Assembly (NCBI GenBank): GCA_016806145.1 | Contig: CP063166.1 | Span: forward strand, 1,178,001-1,242,000 | Source: Variovorax paradoxus | Lineage (GTDB): Bacteria > Pseudomonadota > Gammaproteobacteria > Burkholderiales > Burkholderiaceae_C | Direction: 5' to 3' | Length of the DNA: 64,000 bases | Part shown: one piece after another, positions 1-7,757 of the stretch | Numbering within the stretch: the first letter of the stretch is position 1 | How the letters are laid out: each line of letters begins with the position of its first letter | Notes under the pieces: generated by a model | The model's input: the letters and a program-made list of their open reading frames with translations, nothing else | Told to the model about the DNA's origin: nothing | Databases searched by the model: none | Translations under genes and position numbers: made by a program

Positions 1-614
1 GGCAGGGCGAGTTCGTAGTGCGCCGCGGTGCGCGCGCCGTCGACCCGCACGCGCAGCTGCGCGCCCTGCCAGGAGACGCGGGTCTTGCCCTCGTCGGCGA
101 ACTGGCCGGGGGCGAGCGCGATGTCGCTGGCGTAGCCGCCGTCGAAGCCGACCCGGGTGTGGGCGCCGAAGGGCCGGGCGTCTCCGAACACCTTCCTGGC
201 CTCGGCCTGGCCCTTGATGTCGAGCAGCAGTTCGCTGTCGATGGTGGCCGCGGCCAGGCTGCCGCCGGTCAGCGGGCCGTGGCGGATGGTGTCGCGGAAG
301 CTCAGGCGCAGCGGCTTGGACGGGGTCGGCGCGGCGTCCTCGCCATCCTCTTCCTCCGTGTCCGCGGGCGGCGCGCCGGCCACGGCGGCGTCGGCCGGGC
401 AGCCGAGCTCCAGCGTCACGGTGCTGACCGCGCCGAGGAAGCCGCGCTCGTAGCTGCGTTCGGTCACGCGCACCAGCGCGGTCTGCTGCGGCAACTGCGC
501 GAAGGCGCTGTCGTAGACCGATTTCACCTTGTTGCCGGCCCACCAGGTGCTGCCGGCATAGGCCAGCGCGATCGCGGCGGCCAGGACGCCCAGGACTGTC
601 TTCTTCTTGCTCAA
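1..614 (-). CDS. YdgA/DUF945 family protein (3' end cut by window edge)
   Basis: The readable part is 204 codons and runs off the left edge, so the C-terminus is missing. I start it at TTG 614 (MSKKKTVLGVL); no in-frame ATG lies nearby and a weak AAGAAAG precedes it. A short lysine stretch is followed by one hydrophobic segment (about residues 6-20), a signal anchor or uncleaved signal peptide. The sequence then resembles the DUF945 family: VRVTERSYERGFLGAV, and later a serine/arginine-rich strand with FRDTIRHGPL. E. coli YdgA is an inner-membrane-associated protein of unclear function. A Glu/Asp-rich low-complexity patch lies around residues 87-97. Family assignment is likely; function unknown. 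Confidence 0.7.
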   Translation of the reverse strand, partial: MSKKKTVLGVLAAAIALAYAGSTWWAGNKVKSVYDSAFAQLPQQTALVRVTERSYERGFLGAVSTVTLELGCPADAAVAGAPPADTEEEDGEDAAPTPSKPLRLSFRDTIRHGPLTGGSLAAATIDSELLLDIKGQAEARKVFGDARPFGAHTRVGFDGGYASDIALAPGQFADEGKTRVSWQGAQLRVRVDGARTAAHYELAL

Positions 615-937
615 GTTCGGCTTTCTTGTAGGGGTATCCAGGGCGATTCGGCCCCTGGCGCCGGCCCTCCGCCGGCGCGGCGCGATGCTACCGGAGCGCC
701 GTGGGTCCCAAACGCATCGCCCGCTCATTCGAGTTCTCTATACAATCGCGCGCCTGTTGAAAACGCCAGGTCCCCCCGCAAGGGGGCGGCAGGGGTCGAA
801 GACAGGAGGGCGCCGCATGTTTGCGGCGGGCTTTCGGGGGTATAACCCCGGGGTTCGCCGACCGGCGGATGCCCTCGACAACGCGGAGCCCGCACGGCCC
901 ACCAGGTCCGCAGTGGCTCCCATGGGAGGAGACACCA
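615..937. other. Intergenic region between ydgA-like gene and dksA, with stacked hairpins
   Basis: About 320 bases without a convincing gene. A TATACAAT box lies at 739-746 and could be the -10 of the dksA promoter, though no good -35 sits 16-18 bp upstream. Downstream come several hairpins: CCCCC-GCAA-GGGGG at 773-786, CGCCGCA-TGTT-TGCGGCG at 811-828, and a GGGG/CCCC pair around 836-850. If the promoter is real, the dksA mRNA has a structured leader of about 185 nt. The GC-rich hairpin string also resembles extragenic palindromic repeats of this bacterial family. Confidence 0.4.
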
Positions 938-2011
938 GTGAAAGCGCGTTCCAGTTCGTCCAAGGAGCCAGTCACCGTGAAGAAGCCCGCCGCCAAGGCC
1001 ACGCCAGCATCCAGGACCGACGCCACCAAGGCGACGGCCGCGAAGCCGGCTGTACCGGCGGCCAAGAAAGCTGCTTCCGCGACGGCGACCGTGGCGAAGA
1101 AGGAAGGCGCCGCAGCGAAGAGCGTCAAGACAGAGAAGACCGCAACGCCCACGGCCAAGGCCGCGAGCGCATCGGCGAAGAAAGCAGTTCATCCCGCCAC
1201 CAAGCCTGCCAGCGAGCCGGCGGCAACCGTCCCGGCCAAGAGCGCGAGCAAGACAGCCAAAGCGGGTCCATCGTCCACCAAACCCGTCGGCCCGCGTGCC
1301 GTTTCACCTGTTTCCTCGATCCCCATGAAAAAAACGGCTGCCGCCTCTTCCTCCGCCCCGGCGACACCTTCGACCCCCGAGCCCGAAGTCGCCACGGCCA
1401 CCGCCGCGCCCGCGCCCGCCCGTGGCGGCCGCGTGTCCCGCCTGTCGCAACTGACGGTGCCCTCGATGCCGCAATCGGTGGCATCGACCGCCGCCAAGTC
1501 CAGCTTTATCCAGTCCGCCTCGCAGGCGCTGGTTCCGCCTCCCCCCGTGAATGTGAAGAAAGATCCGAAGTTGGCCAACAACTGGAAGACCAAGTCCGTC
1601 GAAGAACTCAGCGATGCCGAAGTCATCGCGATGCCCGATTCCGAGTACATGAACGAAAAGCAGATGGCGTTCTTCCGCCTGAAGCTCGTCGAACTCAAGC
1701 GCGGCATTCTCGAGAATGCCGGCGAAACCACCGAGCACCTGCGTGAAGACACGGTGGTCGTGCCCGACCCGGCCGACCGCGCCACCATCGAGGAAGAACA
1801 TGCCCTCGAACTGCGCACCCGCGACCGCGAGCGCAAGCTGCTGAAGAAGATCGAGCAGTCGATCCAGCGCATCGACGCCGGCGACTACGGCTACTGCGAC
1901 GAAACCGGCGAGCCGATCGGCGTCGGCCGCCTGCTGGCCCGCCCGACCGCCACGCTGTCGCTCGAAGCGCAGCAGCGCCGCGAGCTCAAGCAGAAGATGT
2001 TCGGGGACTGA
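938..2011 (+). CDS. dksA: RNA polymerase-binding transcription factor DksA, with long Ala/Lys-rich N-terminal tail
   Basis: GTG 938 is chosen as the start because GGAGGAG sits 7 nt upstream (926-931); the frame is open further up but reads as non-coding. The product has 357 residues, more than twice the usual ~150. Residues 1-207 are Ala/Lys/Pro/Thr-rich low complexity, like histone H1 tails. The DksA core is residues 208-357: a coiled coil with the acidic tip D277/D280 (DPADR), the conserved ELRTRDRERKLLKKIE helix, and a globular region keeping GEPIG and RLLARPTATLSLEAQ. Only one of the four zinc-finger cysteines remains (C320), a form I believe is common in Burkholderiales. DksA binds the RNA polymerase secondary channel and acts with ppGpp on rRNA and amino-acid promoters. 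The tail probably adds nucleic-acid binding (inference). Confidence 0.9.
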   Translation: MKARSSSSKEPVTVKKPAAKATPASRTDATKATAAKPAVPAAKKAASATATVAKKEGAAAKSVKTEKTATPTAKAASASAKKAVHPATKPASEPAATVPAKSASKTAKAGPSSTKPVGPRAVSPVSSIPMKKTAAASSSAPATPSTPEPEVATATAAPAPARGGRVSRLSQLTVPSMPQSVASTAAKSSFIQSASQALVPPPPVNVKKDPKLANNWKTKSVEELSDAEVIAMPDSEYMNEKQMAFFRLKLVELKRGILENAGETTEHLREDTVVVPDPADRATIEEEHALELRTRDRERKLLKKIEQSIQRIDAGDYGYCDETGEPIGVGRLLARPTATLSLEAQQRRELKQKMFGD

Positions 2012-2057
2012 GCGCCGGTTCTCCGGCCCGGCTCCGACCGTCGTCCATCGCTCGCGA

Positions 2058-3716
2058 ATGCCAAAGGAAGAAACGGGCCGCCTGCTCTCCAAGGTGGCGA
2101 AGTTCGTCCGCAATCCGCTCAAGGATTGGTCGGAGCTGGACACCACCCCCTCGAATTCGAACGCCTCCGATTCCTCGCTGCCCGACCCGGCCTACAGCCG
2201 GGAAATGCTCAAGGAGATGATCGAACGGCGCCAGCGCAACGATTTCGTGCGCCGGCGCGAGTTCGACATGCTGCGCAAGCTGCGCCAGCGCGAGGCCGCC
2301 GCCCACGCCTTCGATGCGACGGCCACGCCGTCGTCGTTCAACATCAACAGCACCTCGGAGAAATCCGAGGGCCGCGCGCTCACGCTCAAGAAGATCGACG
2401 AGATCGAGGAGCAGATGTCGCAGCAGTGGTGGAAGGGGCGCGGACCGAACGGCGAGACGCTGGTCAAGTCGCCGCCCGACGCGGGCGCCGAGACGCTCGC
2501 GCCGGCCGACACCGACGCGCTGCTCGAACCGCCCTCCCGGCCGGTGCCCGCGCCGGTGGCGCCCGCGGCTGTGGCCACGGCCTCGCCCAGCGGCACCCAC
2601 ATGGCGAGCCGGCTCGCGCAGGACGGCGCGCTCGAGGAGGCGGTGATCCGCTTCGCGCACGGCGATGACGTCGGCGCCGAGGCGATCCTGCTGCAGGCGC
2701 TGGCCTCCGAGGGCGCCAGCGGCACCGACGAGACCCATGCCGCCACGGCCGAGCGCGACGACGCCCGCTGGCGCGCGCTGTTCGACCTCTACCGTGCGAC
2801 CGGCGACGCCGCCAAGTTCGCGGCCGCGCGCATGCGCTATGCCCAGCGCATGCGGCGCATGGGCCCCGACTGGGTGGCGCTCGACGAATTGGCGCGCAGC
2901 GTGAAGGCGGTGGCGGCCAGCGAGGAGGGCGACAGCGCCCCCGCCGAAGGCGCCGCCGACTGGGCCGCGCCGGCGAAGCTGGCGCGCGACGGCCTGGTGG
3001 CGCTCACGCGGGCACTGTCGCAGGCCGGCTCGGTCTGGACGCTCGACTGGCGCGCGCTGGGCGGGATCGGCGCCGACGCCGCGGCGCCGCTGCGCGTGCT
3101 GTTCGCGCACTGGGCCGATTCGCCGGTCAAGCTGCGCTTCATCGGCGCGGCGCAGCTGCTGGCGGTGCTGGCCGAGGCCGCGCCCAACAACGAGCGCGGC
3201 ATCGACGACGTCTGGTGGCAGCTGCACATGGCCGCGCTGCGGCTGATGCACCTGCCCGACGACTTCGAGCTGGTGGCGCTCAACTACTGCATCACCTACG
3301 AGGTCTCGCCGCCGTCCTGGCAGGACCCGCGCGGCGAATACAGCGCCGTGGCCGCGCCGGTGTCCACGCCGTCGCGCATGGGCTCGGTCTGGTCGCTGCT
3401 GTCGGTGGGCGAGTCCGAGAGCTTCCCCTCGGCCGGCAGCGGCTTCGCGGCGCTCGCGGGCGACCTGCGCGGCGAGTCGCCGTCGAACCTGCAACGGCTC
3501 GATGCCGACCTGCGCGGCGGCACCGCGCCCGTGATCTCCTGCGCCGCGCTGCTGCGCATGGACCTGGCCGCGGCCGGCTCGCTGCTGGGCTGGGTGCGCG
3601 AGCGCGACGCCAAGGGCGAGCGAGTGCAGTTCGTCGACGCGCACCGGCTGATCGCGACCCTGTTCGGGCTGGTCGGCATCGCCGACCACGCGACGGTCGC
3701 GGTGCGCAAGAACTAG
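2058..3716 (+). CDS. Hypothetical protein with C-terminal STAS-like domain
   Basis: This 552-residue protein starts 46 bp after dksA and probably shares its transcript. The N-terminal part (about 1-130) is charged and helical, with [20 protein letters not shown] and a probable coiled coil. A Pro/Ala-rich linker follows (about 140-185). A helical middle section of paired repeats (about 190-275), with [21 protein letters not shown], resembles a tetratricopeptide-like or FimV-type unit. The C-terminal ~200 residues hold two blocks built like MlaB-type STAS domains. The second ends with a small-residue strand, [21 protein letters not shown] domains bind partners or nucleotides in regulatory switches. 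No enzyme motif is visible. Its place between dksA and hslV does not reveal a role. Confidence 0.6.
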   Translation: MPKEETGRLLSKVAKFVRNPLKDWSELDTTPSNSNASDSSLPDPAYSREMLKEMIERRQRNDFVRRREFDMLRKLRQREAAAHAFDATATPSSFNINSTSEKSEGRALTLKKIDEIEEQMSQQWWKGRGPNGETLVKSPPDAGAETLAPADTDALLEPPSRPVPAPVAPAAVATASPSGTHMASRLAQDGALEEAVIRFAHGDDVGAEAILLQALASEGASGTDETHAATAERDDARWRALFDLYRATGDAAKFAAARMRYAQRMRRMGPDWVALDELARSVKAVAASEEGDSAPAEGAADWAAPAKLARDGLVALTRALSQAGSVWTLDWRALGGIGADAAAPLRVLFAHWADSPVKLRFIGAAQLLAVLAEAAPNNERGIDDVWWQLHMAALRLMHLPDDFELVALNYCITYEVSPPSWQDPRGEYSAVAAPVSTPSRMGSVWSLLSVGESESFPSAGSGFAALAGDLRGESPSNLQRLDADLRGGTAPVISCAALLRMDLAAAGSLLGWVRERDAKGERVQFVDAHRLIATLFGLVGIADHATVAVRKN

Positions 3717-3776
3717 GCAGGAACCAGGCTTGCAAGCCGCCCGGCGCGGACTTGCATTGCCCCGTCCAGGCCCCAG

Positions 3777-4331
3777 ATGGCTGCGATGGAACAATTTCAC
3801 GGCACCACCATCGTGAGCGTGCGCCGCAAGACCCCCCAGGGCGACCAGGTCGCCATCGGCGGGGACGGGCAGGTCACACTCGGAAACATCGTCATCAAGG
3901 GCACGGCGCGCAAGGTGCGGCGGCTCTACCACGGCAAGGTGCTGGCCGGCTTCGCTGGCGCCACGGCCGACGCCTTCACCCTGTTCGAGCGCTTCGAGGC
4001 CAAGCTCGAGAAGCACCAGGGCCACCTCTCGCGCGCCGCGGTCGAACTCACCAAGGACTGGCGCACCGACCGCGTGCTGCGCCGCCTCGAGGCCATGCTG
4101 GCCGTGGCCGATGCCACCACCTCGCTGATCATCACCGGCAACGGCGACGTGCTGGAGCCCGAGAACGGCGTCATCGCCATCGGTTCGGGCGGTGCCTACG
4201 CGCAGTCGGCGGCCAAGGCGCTGCTCGACAACACCGAGCTCACGGCCGAGCAGATCGTGAAGAAATCGCTGGAGATAGCGGGCGAACTCTGCATTTACAC
4301 GAACATGAACCACACCGTCGAGACGCTCTGA
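3777..4331 (+). CDS. hslV: ATP-dependent protease peptidase subunit HslV
   Basis: HslV forms the proteolytic double ring of the HslUV (ClpQY) complex. The 184 residues match the family closely. The catalytic N-terminal threonine follows the short propeptide ...FHG (T10 from ATG 3777), giving a mature start TTIVSVRR. Downstream the family pattern holds: [29 protein letters not shown], and the substrate-cleft [15 protein letters not shown] second ATG at 3786 (MEQFHG) is an equally plausible start; neither has a clear ribosome binding site. The 60-bp space after the preceding gene contains the perfect 12-bp palindrome GGCTTGCAAGCC (3727-3738). I did not find a convincing heat-shock sigma-32 promoter. 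hslU follows 11 bp downstream. Confidence 0.97.
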   Translation: MAAMEQFHGTTIVSVRRKTPQGDQVAIGGDGQVTLGNIVIKGTARKVRRLYHGKVLAGFAGATADAFTLFERFEAKLEKHQGHLSRAAVELTKDWRTDRVLRRLEAMLAVADATTSLIITGNGDVLEPENGVIAIGSGGAYAQSAAKALLDNTELTAEQIVKKSLEIAGELCIYTNMNHTVETL

Positions 4332-4342
4332 GGCCCGCCACC

Positions 4343-5665
4343 ATGTCCATGACCCCCCAGGAAATCGTCTCCGAACTCGACAACCACATCGTCGGCCAGC
4401 CGCAGGCCAAGCGTGCCGTGGCCATCGCCCTGCGCAACCGCTGGCGCCGCCAGCAGGTCGACGACAAGCTGCGCGCCGAGATCACGCCCAAGAACATCCT
4501 CATGATCGGCCCCACGGGCGTGGGCAAGACCGAGATCGCACGCCGCCTCGCGCGGCTGGCCGATGCGCCCTTCATCAAGGTCGAGGCGACCAAGTTCACC
4601 GAGGTGGGCTACGTGGGCAAGGACGTCGATTCGATCATCCGCGACCTGGCCGAGATCGCCGTCAAGCAGACCCGCGAGGCCGAGAGCGCCAAGGTGCGCG
4701 CGCGTGCCGAGGACGCGGCCGAGGAGCGCATCCTCGACGTGCTGCTGCCGCCCGCGCGGCTGGCGGACGGCACCGCGCCCGACAGCGGCAACGCCACGCG
4801 CCAGGCCTTCCGCAAGAAGCTGCGCGAGCACCAGCTCGACGACAAGGAGATCGAGATCGACCTGGTCGAGACGCGCGCGCCGCTCGAGATCTTGGGCCCC
4901 GCCGGCATGGAGGAGATGGCCGAGCAGCTCAAGGGCATGTTCGGCCAGATGGGCCAGGGCAAGCGCAAGACGCGCAAGCTCAAGATCGCCGAGGCGATGC
5001 GCTTCCTGATCGACGAGGAAGCGGCCAAGCTGGTGAACGAGGACGAGATCCGCACCCAGGCGATCGCCAATGCCGAGCAGAACGGCATCGTCTTCATCGA
5101 CGAGATCGACAAGGTCGCCACGCGCAGCGAGGCGCAGGGCACCGACGTCTCGCGCCAGGGCGTGCAGCGCGACCTGCTGCCGCTGGTCGAGGGCACGGCC
5201 GTGAGCACCAAGTACGGCGTGGTGCGCACCGACCACATGCTGTTCATCGCGAGCGGCGCCTTCCACTTGAGCAAGCCCAGCGACCTGATCCCCGAGCTGC
5301 AGGGGCGCTTCCCGATCCGTGTCGAGCTGCAGTCGCTGTCGGTGGCGGACTTCGAGAGCATCCTCACGCAGACCCGCGCCTCGCTCGTGAAGCAGTACCA
5401 GGCGCTGCTGGCCACCGAGGGCGTCACGCTCGACTTCACGCTCGAGGGCGTGACGCGTCTCGCGAGCATCGCCTTCGAGGTCAACGAGCGCACCGAGAAC
5501 ATCGGCGCACGCCGCCTGTCGACGGTGATGGAGCGTCTTCTCGATGAAGTAAGCTTCGACGCGGCCCGTCTCGAGGGCCAGACGATCCGCATCGATGCCG
5601 CCTACGTGGACCAACGCCTGGCGGCACTAAGTCACGACGAAGACCTGTCGCGCTTCATCCTCTGA
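4343..5665 (+). CDS. hslU: ATP-dependent protease ATPase subunit HslU
   Basis: HslU is the AAA+ unfoldase that feeds substrates into HslV. ATG 4343 gives 440 residues, the usual size; ATG 4349 (MTPQEIV) is an alternative. Visible elements are the N-terminal [21 protein letters not shown], Walker A GPTGVGKT at residues 56-63, the pore-loop region GYVGKDVDS, an intermediate domain of roughly 110-240 rich in charged helices ([13 protein letters not shown]), Walker [11 protein letters not shown], sensor GRFPIRVEL, and a sensor-2 arginine in NIGARRL. The C-terminus ends LSRFIL, the conserved tail that inserts into HslV to activate it. It is the last gene before the dcw promoter region. Confidence 0.98.
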   Translation: MSMTPQEIVSELDNHIVGQPQAKRAVAIALRNRWRRQQVDDKLRAEITPKNILMIGPTGVGKTEIARRLARLADAPFIKVEATKFTEVGYVGKDVDSIIRDLAEIAVKQTREAESAKVRARAEDAAEERILDVLLPPARLADGTAPDSGNATRQAFRKKLREHQLDDKEIEIDLVETRAPLEILGPAGMEEMAEQLKGMFGQMGQGKRKTRKLKIAEAMRFLIDEEAAKLVNEDEIRTQAIANAEQNGIVFIDEIDKVATRSEAQGTDVSRQGVQRDLLPLVEGTAVSTKYGVVRTDHMLFIASGAFHLSKPSDLIPELQGRFPIRVELQSLSVADFESILTQTRASLVKQYQALLATEGVTLDFTLEGVTRLASIAFEVNERTENIGARRLSTVMERLLDEVSFDAARLEGQTIRIDAAYVDQRLAALSHDEDLSRFIL

Positions 5666-5676
5666 AGTTGCCGCCC

Positions 5677-5697
5677 TTGCCCCTGTTACAGGGGCAA
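5677..5697 (+). terminator. Perfect 9-bp hairpin after hslU
   Basis: TTGCCCCTG-TTA-CAGGGGCAA starts 12 nt after the hslU stop. It is the obvious candidate for the end of the hslVU transcript, but no T run follows, so it may need Rho or act only as a 3' stabiliser. Confidence 0.4.
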
Positions 5698-5701
5698 TGC
5701 T

Positions 5702-5780
5702 TCACGCATCACATTCACTGCGTGAGCTAAGTCCTTCTTTCTCAACGAAATTCGCCGATTCCAGAATCTTGAAATCGGCG
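5702..5780. repeat. Two further inverted repeats upstream of the mraZ promoter
   Basis: TCACGCA (5702-5708) pairs with TGCGTGA (5719-5725). CGCCGATT (5753-5760) pairs with AATCGGCG (5773-5780). With the hairpin at 5677 this makes three dyads in ~100 bp. They lie upstream of the predicted mraZ promoter, so they could be protein-binding sites or belong to the hslU 3' UTR. Confidence 0.35.
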
Positions 5781-5823
5781 CTAAGTCGTTGATTCCATTA
5801 CAAAAAATACCCCGCACGCCTGG

Positions 5824-5851
5824 TTGCGCAGGAAGTGTTTCCTGCTACAGT
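5824..5851 (+). promoter_or_regulatory. Predicted sigma-70 promoter of the dcw cluster (mraZ promoter)
   Basis: TTGCGC (5824-5829), a 16-bp spacer, then TACAGT (5846-5851). Transcription would start near 5858, about 80 nt before the mraZ GTG. The -10 overlaps the first MraZ-type repeat, so MraZ bound there would block RNA polymerase. Confidence 0.5.
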
Positions 5852-5884
5852 GCAAAAAAGTGCAGTTAAGTGGGAAAAAGTGCG
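5850..5884 (+). promoter_or_regulatory. MraZ operator: four GTGNN repeats at 10-bp spacing
   Basis: GTGCA (5850), GTGCA (5860), GTGGG (5870) and GTGCG (5880) are phased exactly one helical turn apart, each preceded by A or AA. MraZ in other bacteria binds direct GTGGG-type repeats with 5-bp spacers in front of its own gene, and the arrangement here matches. The repeats extend from the predicted -10 past the predicted transcription start, as expected for repression. Confidence 0.7.
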
Positions 5885-5937
5885 AGTAGTGTGCCCTTCG
5901 GGCGCTGCGGCCTTCCCACCACAGGGGTTTCTCGGTC

Positions 5938-6366
5938 GTGTTTCAAGGCGCGTCATCGCTCAGTCTGGATGCCAAGGGGCGGCTTTCGGTGCCGACCCGG
6001 CATCGCGACGTCCTGAGCGCCACGGCGGGCGGCCAGCTCACGATCACCAAGCACCCCCATGGCTGCCTGATGGTGTTCCCGCGTCCGGAATGGGAGAAGT
6101 TCCGCGAGCGGATCGCCGCGCTGCCGATGTCGGCGCAGTGGTGGAAGCGGGTGTTCCTCGGCAACGCGATGGACGTCGAGATGGACGGCACCGGCCGCAT
6201 CCTCGTGTCGCCCGAACTGCGTGCGGCCACGGGCATCACGCGCGACACCCTGCTGCTGGGCATGGGCAATCATTTCGAACTCTGGGACAAGGCCACCTAC
6301 GAGGCCAAGGAGGCCGAGGCCACCCAGGGCGAAATGCCGGATGTGTTTCAGGACTTCGCGTTCTGA
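5938..6366 (+). CDS. mraZ: Transcriptional regulator / division protein MraZ
   Basis: MraZ opens the dcw cluster and represses its promoter through two AbrB-like (SpoVT-AbrB fold) domains that assemble into a ring. The 142-residue product starts at GTG 5938 ([19 protein letters not shown]). The first domain, about residues 5-50, carries [13 protein letters not shown]. The second, about 76-120, carries the parallel [14 protein letters not shown]. Both hold the conserved DxxGR motif that contacts DNA. It sits immediately downstream of the 10-bp-spaced repeats described at 5850-5884. rsmH begins 8 bp after its stop, so the two are almost certainly cotranscribed. Confidence 0.97.
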   Translation: MFQGASSLSLDAKGRLSVPTRHRDVLSATAGGQLTITKHPHGCLMVFPRPEWEKFRERIAALPMSAQWWKRVFLGNAMDVEMDGTGRILVSPELRAATGITRDTLLLGMGNHFELWDKATYEAKEAEATQGEMPDVFQDFAF

Positions 6367-6374
6367 GGGGCATA

Positions 6375-7298
6375 GTGAATACCGCATGGACCCACACGAC
6401 CGTTCTTCTGGACGAAGCGGTCGAAGCCCTTCTCGCAGGCCAGGCGGCCGCGCCCGGCACCTTCGTGGACGCGACCTTCGGCCGGGGCGGGCATTCGCGC
6501 GCGATCCTCGCGCGGCTGGCGCCGGAAGGCAGGTTGATTGCCTTCGACAAGGATGCGGAAGCGGTGACCGAAGCAGCGCGCATCTCGGATGCGCGTTTTT
6601 CCATCCGGCACCAGGGATTCCGTTCGCTGGGCGAGTTGCCCGGCGCGAGCGTGGCGGGTGTGCTGCTCGACCTGGGCGTGAGCTCGCCGCAGATCGACAA
6701 CCCGGCGCGCGGTTTCAGTTTTCGTTTCGACGGCCCGCTCGACATGCGCATGGACACCACGCGCGGCGAGAGCGTGGCTGAGTGGCTGGCAACGGCAGAA
6801 CTCCAACAAATTGCAGAGGTGATCCGTGACTATGGCGAAGAACGGTTTGCTGTTCAGATTGCAAAGGCGATTGTTGCTCGCAGACAAGAACGGGGCGCAA
6901 TTTCAACCACCACCGAACTGGCCGAGCTCGTGGCTGGCACGGTCAAAACCCGCGAGCCGGGCCAGAACCCTGCAACGCGCACATTTCAGGCTCTTCGGAT
7001 TTTCATCAACGCCGAGCTTGAAGAGCTGCAACAGGCGCTAGAGGCGAGCCTGTCGGTGCTGCAACCCGGCGGCCGGCTCGCGGTGATCAGTTTCCATTCG
7101 CTCGAAGACCGGATCGTGAAGCAGTTCATCGCGAAGCACTCGAAGGAGGTCTACGACCGCCGCGCGCCGTTCGCGGCGCCCAAGGCGATGCGGCTGCGCG
7201 CGCTCGAGCGCATCAAGCCCTCCGAGGCCGAGGTCAGCGGCAACCCGCGCTCGCGCAGCGCGATCCTGCGCGTGGCCGAACGAACGGAGACGCCATGA
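6375..7298 (+). CDS. rsmH: 16S rRNA (cytosine1402-N4)-methyltransferase RsmH
   Basis: RsmH (MraW) methylates N4 of C1402 in the ribosomal P site, using S-adenosylmethionine. I start it at GTG 6375, where GAGGGG lies 4 nt upstream; this gives 307 residues, normal for the family. Features in order: N-terminal [13 protein letters not shown], the SAM-binding loop [14 protein letters not shown] (about 32-45), [20 protein letters not shown], the inserted helical domain (about 105-205), and the C-terminal [15 protein letters not shown] with [10 protein letters not shown]. The next start codon overlaps its stop (ATGA at 7295-7298). Confidence 0.97.
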   Translation: MNTAWTHTTVLLDEAVEALLAGQAAAPGTFVDATFGRGGHSRAILARLAPEGRLIAFDKDAEAVTEAARISDARFSIRHQGFRSLGELPGASVAGVLLDLGVSSPQIDNPARGFSFRFDGPLDMRMDTTRGESVAEWLATAELQQIAEVIRDYGEERFAVQIAKAIVARRQERGAISTTTELAELVAGTVKTREPGQNPATRTFQALRIFINAELEELQQALEASLSVLQPGGRLAVISFHSLEDRIVKQFIAKHSKEVYDRRAPFAAPKAMRLRALERIKPSEAEVSGNPRSRSAILRVAERTETP

Positions 7299-7405
7299 GC
7301 CGGTCCCGCGTCCACGGTCTCGTCCGTCCGATTTCCAGCCGCCGCACCCCGGGCGGCTTCGTGTCTTCTGCACCCGCCGCGCGCGGCGAACGGGGAGGCC
7401 GCTGA
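7295..7405 (+). CDS. Possible 36-codon coupled mini-ORF between rsmH and ftsL
   Basis: The ATG at 7295 overlaps the rsmH TGA (ATGA), and the frame stays open for 36 codons to TGA 7403-7405. The ftsL ATG then comes two bases later (CTGAGATG). The predicted peptide is Arg/Ser/Gly-rich ([15 protein letters not shown]...), with no transmembrane segment or recognisable family. It contains the GGGGAGG that serves as the ftsL ribosome binding site. Start and stop positions match the overlap coupling used in this operon, so it may carry ribosomes from rsmH to ftsL. It could also be chance. Confidence that it is translated is modest. Confidence 0.35.
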   Translation: MSRSRVHGLVRPISSRRTPGGFVSSAPAARGERGGR

Positions 7406-7406
7406 G

Positions 7407-7757
7407 ATGGCACGCCTGAACCTGCTGCTTCTGCTGTCCGTGATCGCCACGGCGCTCTACCTCGTGCACACGCAATACCTGTCGCGCCAGCTCTACACCG
7501 AGCTCGACCGCACGATGCAGGAGACGCGCCGCCTCGAGCTCGACCACGACCGGCTGCAGGTCGAGAAGCGCGCGCAGGCCACCCCGCTGCGCGTGGAGAA
7601 GCTCGCGAAGGAACAGCTGCAGATGCGCACCACCTCGCCGGCCATCACGCAGTACGTGCGTCCCGACGGCAGCGTGATCCCGGCCGTGGTCGCACCGCCG
7701 CCCGCGCTGCCCGTCAACAAGCCGGCCGCCGCCGGTGCCGCCAGGGGGCAGCGATGA
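7407..7757 (+). CDS. ftsL: Cell division protein FtsL
   Basis: This 116-residue bitopic membrane protein has the typical FtsL layout: a very short cytoplasmic N-terminus, one membrane helix (about 3-19, LNLLLLLSVIATALYLV), then a periplasmic coiled coil (about 24-68: YTELDRTMQETRRLELDHDRLQVE) and a Pro/Ala-rich tail. FtsL forms a complex with FtsB and FtsQ and helps activate FtsWI. FtsL is poorly conserved, so the call rests on size, topology and its place between rsmH and ftsI. A strong GGGGAGG precedes the start. Its last four bases overlap the ftsI start (ATGA). Confidence 0.93.
   Translation: MARLNLLLLLSVIATALYLVHTQYLSRQLYTELDRTMQETRRLELDHDRLQVEKRAQATPLRVEKLAKEQLQMRTTSPAITQYVRPDGSVIPAVVAPPPALPVNKPAAAGAARGQR

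Noticed and set aside
157..453. 98-codon plus-strand frame inside the first 600 bp
   Set aside because: The minus strand reads as a YdgA/DUF945 protein across the same bases, with a recognisable signal anchor and motif; the plus-strand frame is Ser/Ala-rich noise.
3717..3776. A heat-shock sigma-32 promoter for hslVU
   Set aside because: CTTGCAA is present but the distance to CCCCGT is about 24 bp, beyond the 13-15 bp typical of sigma-32 promoters, and no second candidate is visible.
1986..4313. Very long open frame on the minus strand opposite hslV and its upstream gene
   Set aside because: It is the mirror of high-GC codon bias: His/Arg/Gly/Ala-rich with no family motif, while the plus strand encodes hslV with intact catalytic residues. 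The same reasoning removes the long frames opposite ftsI/murE, murF, murD, lpxC and nrdA.
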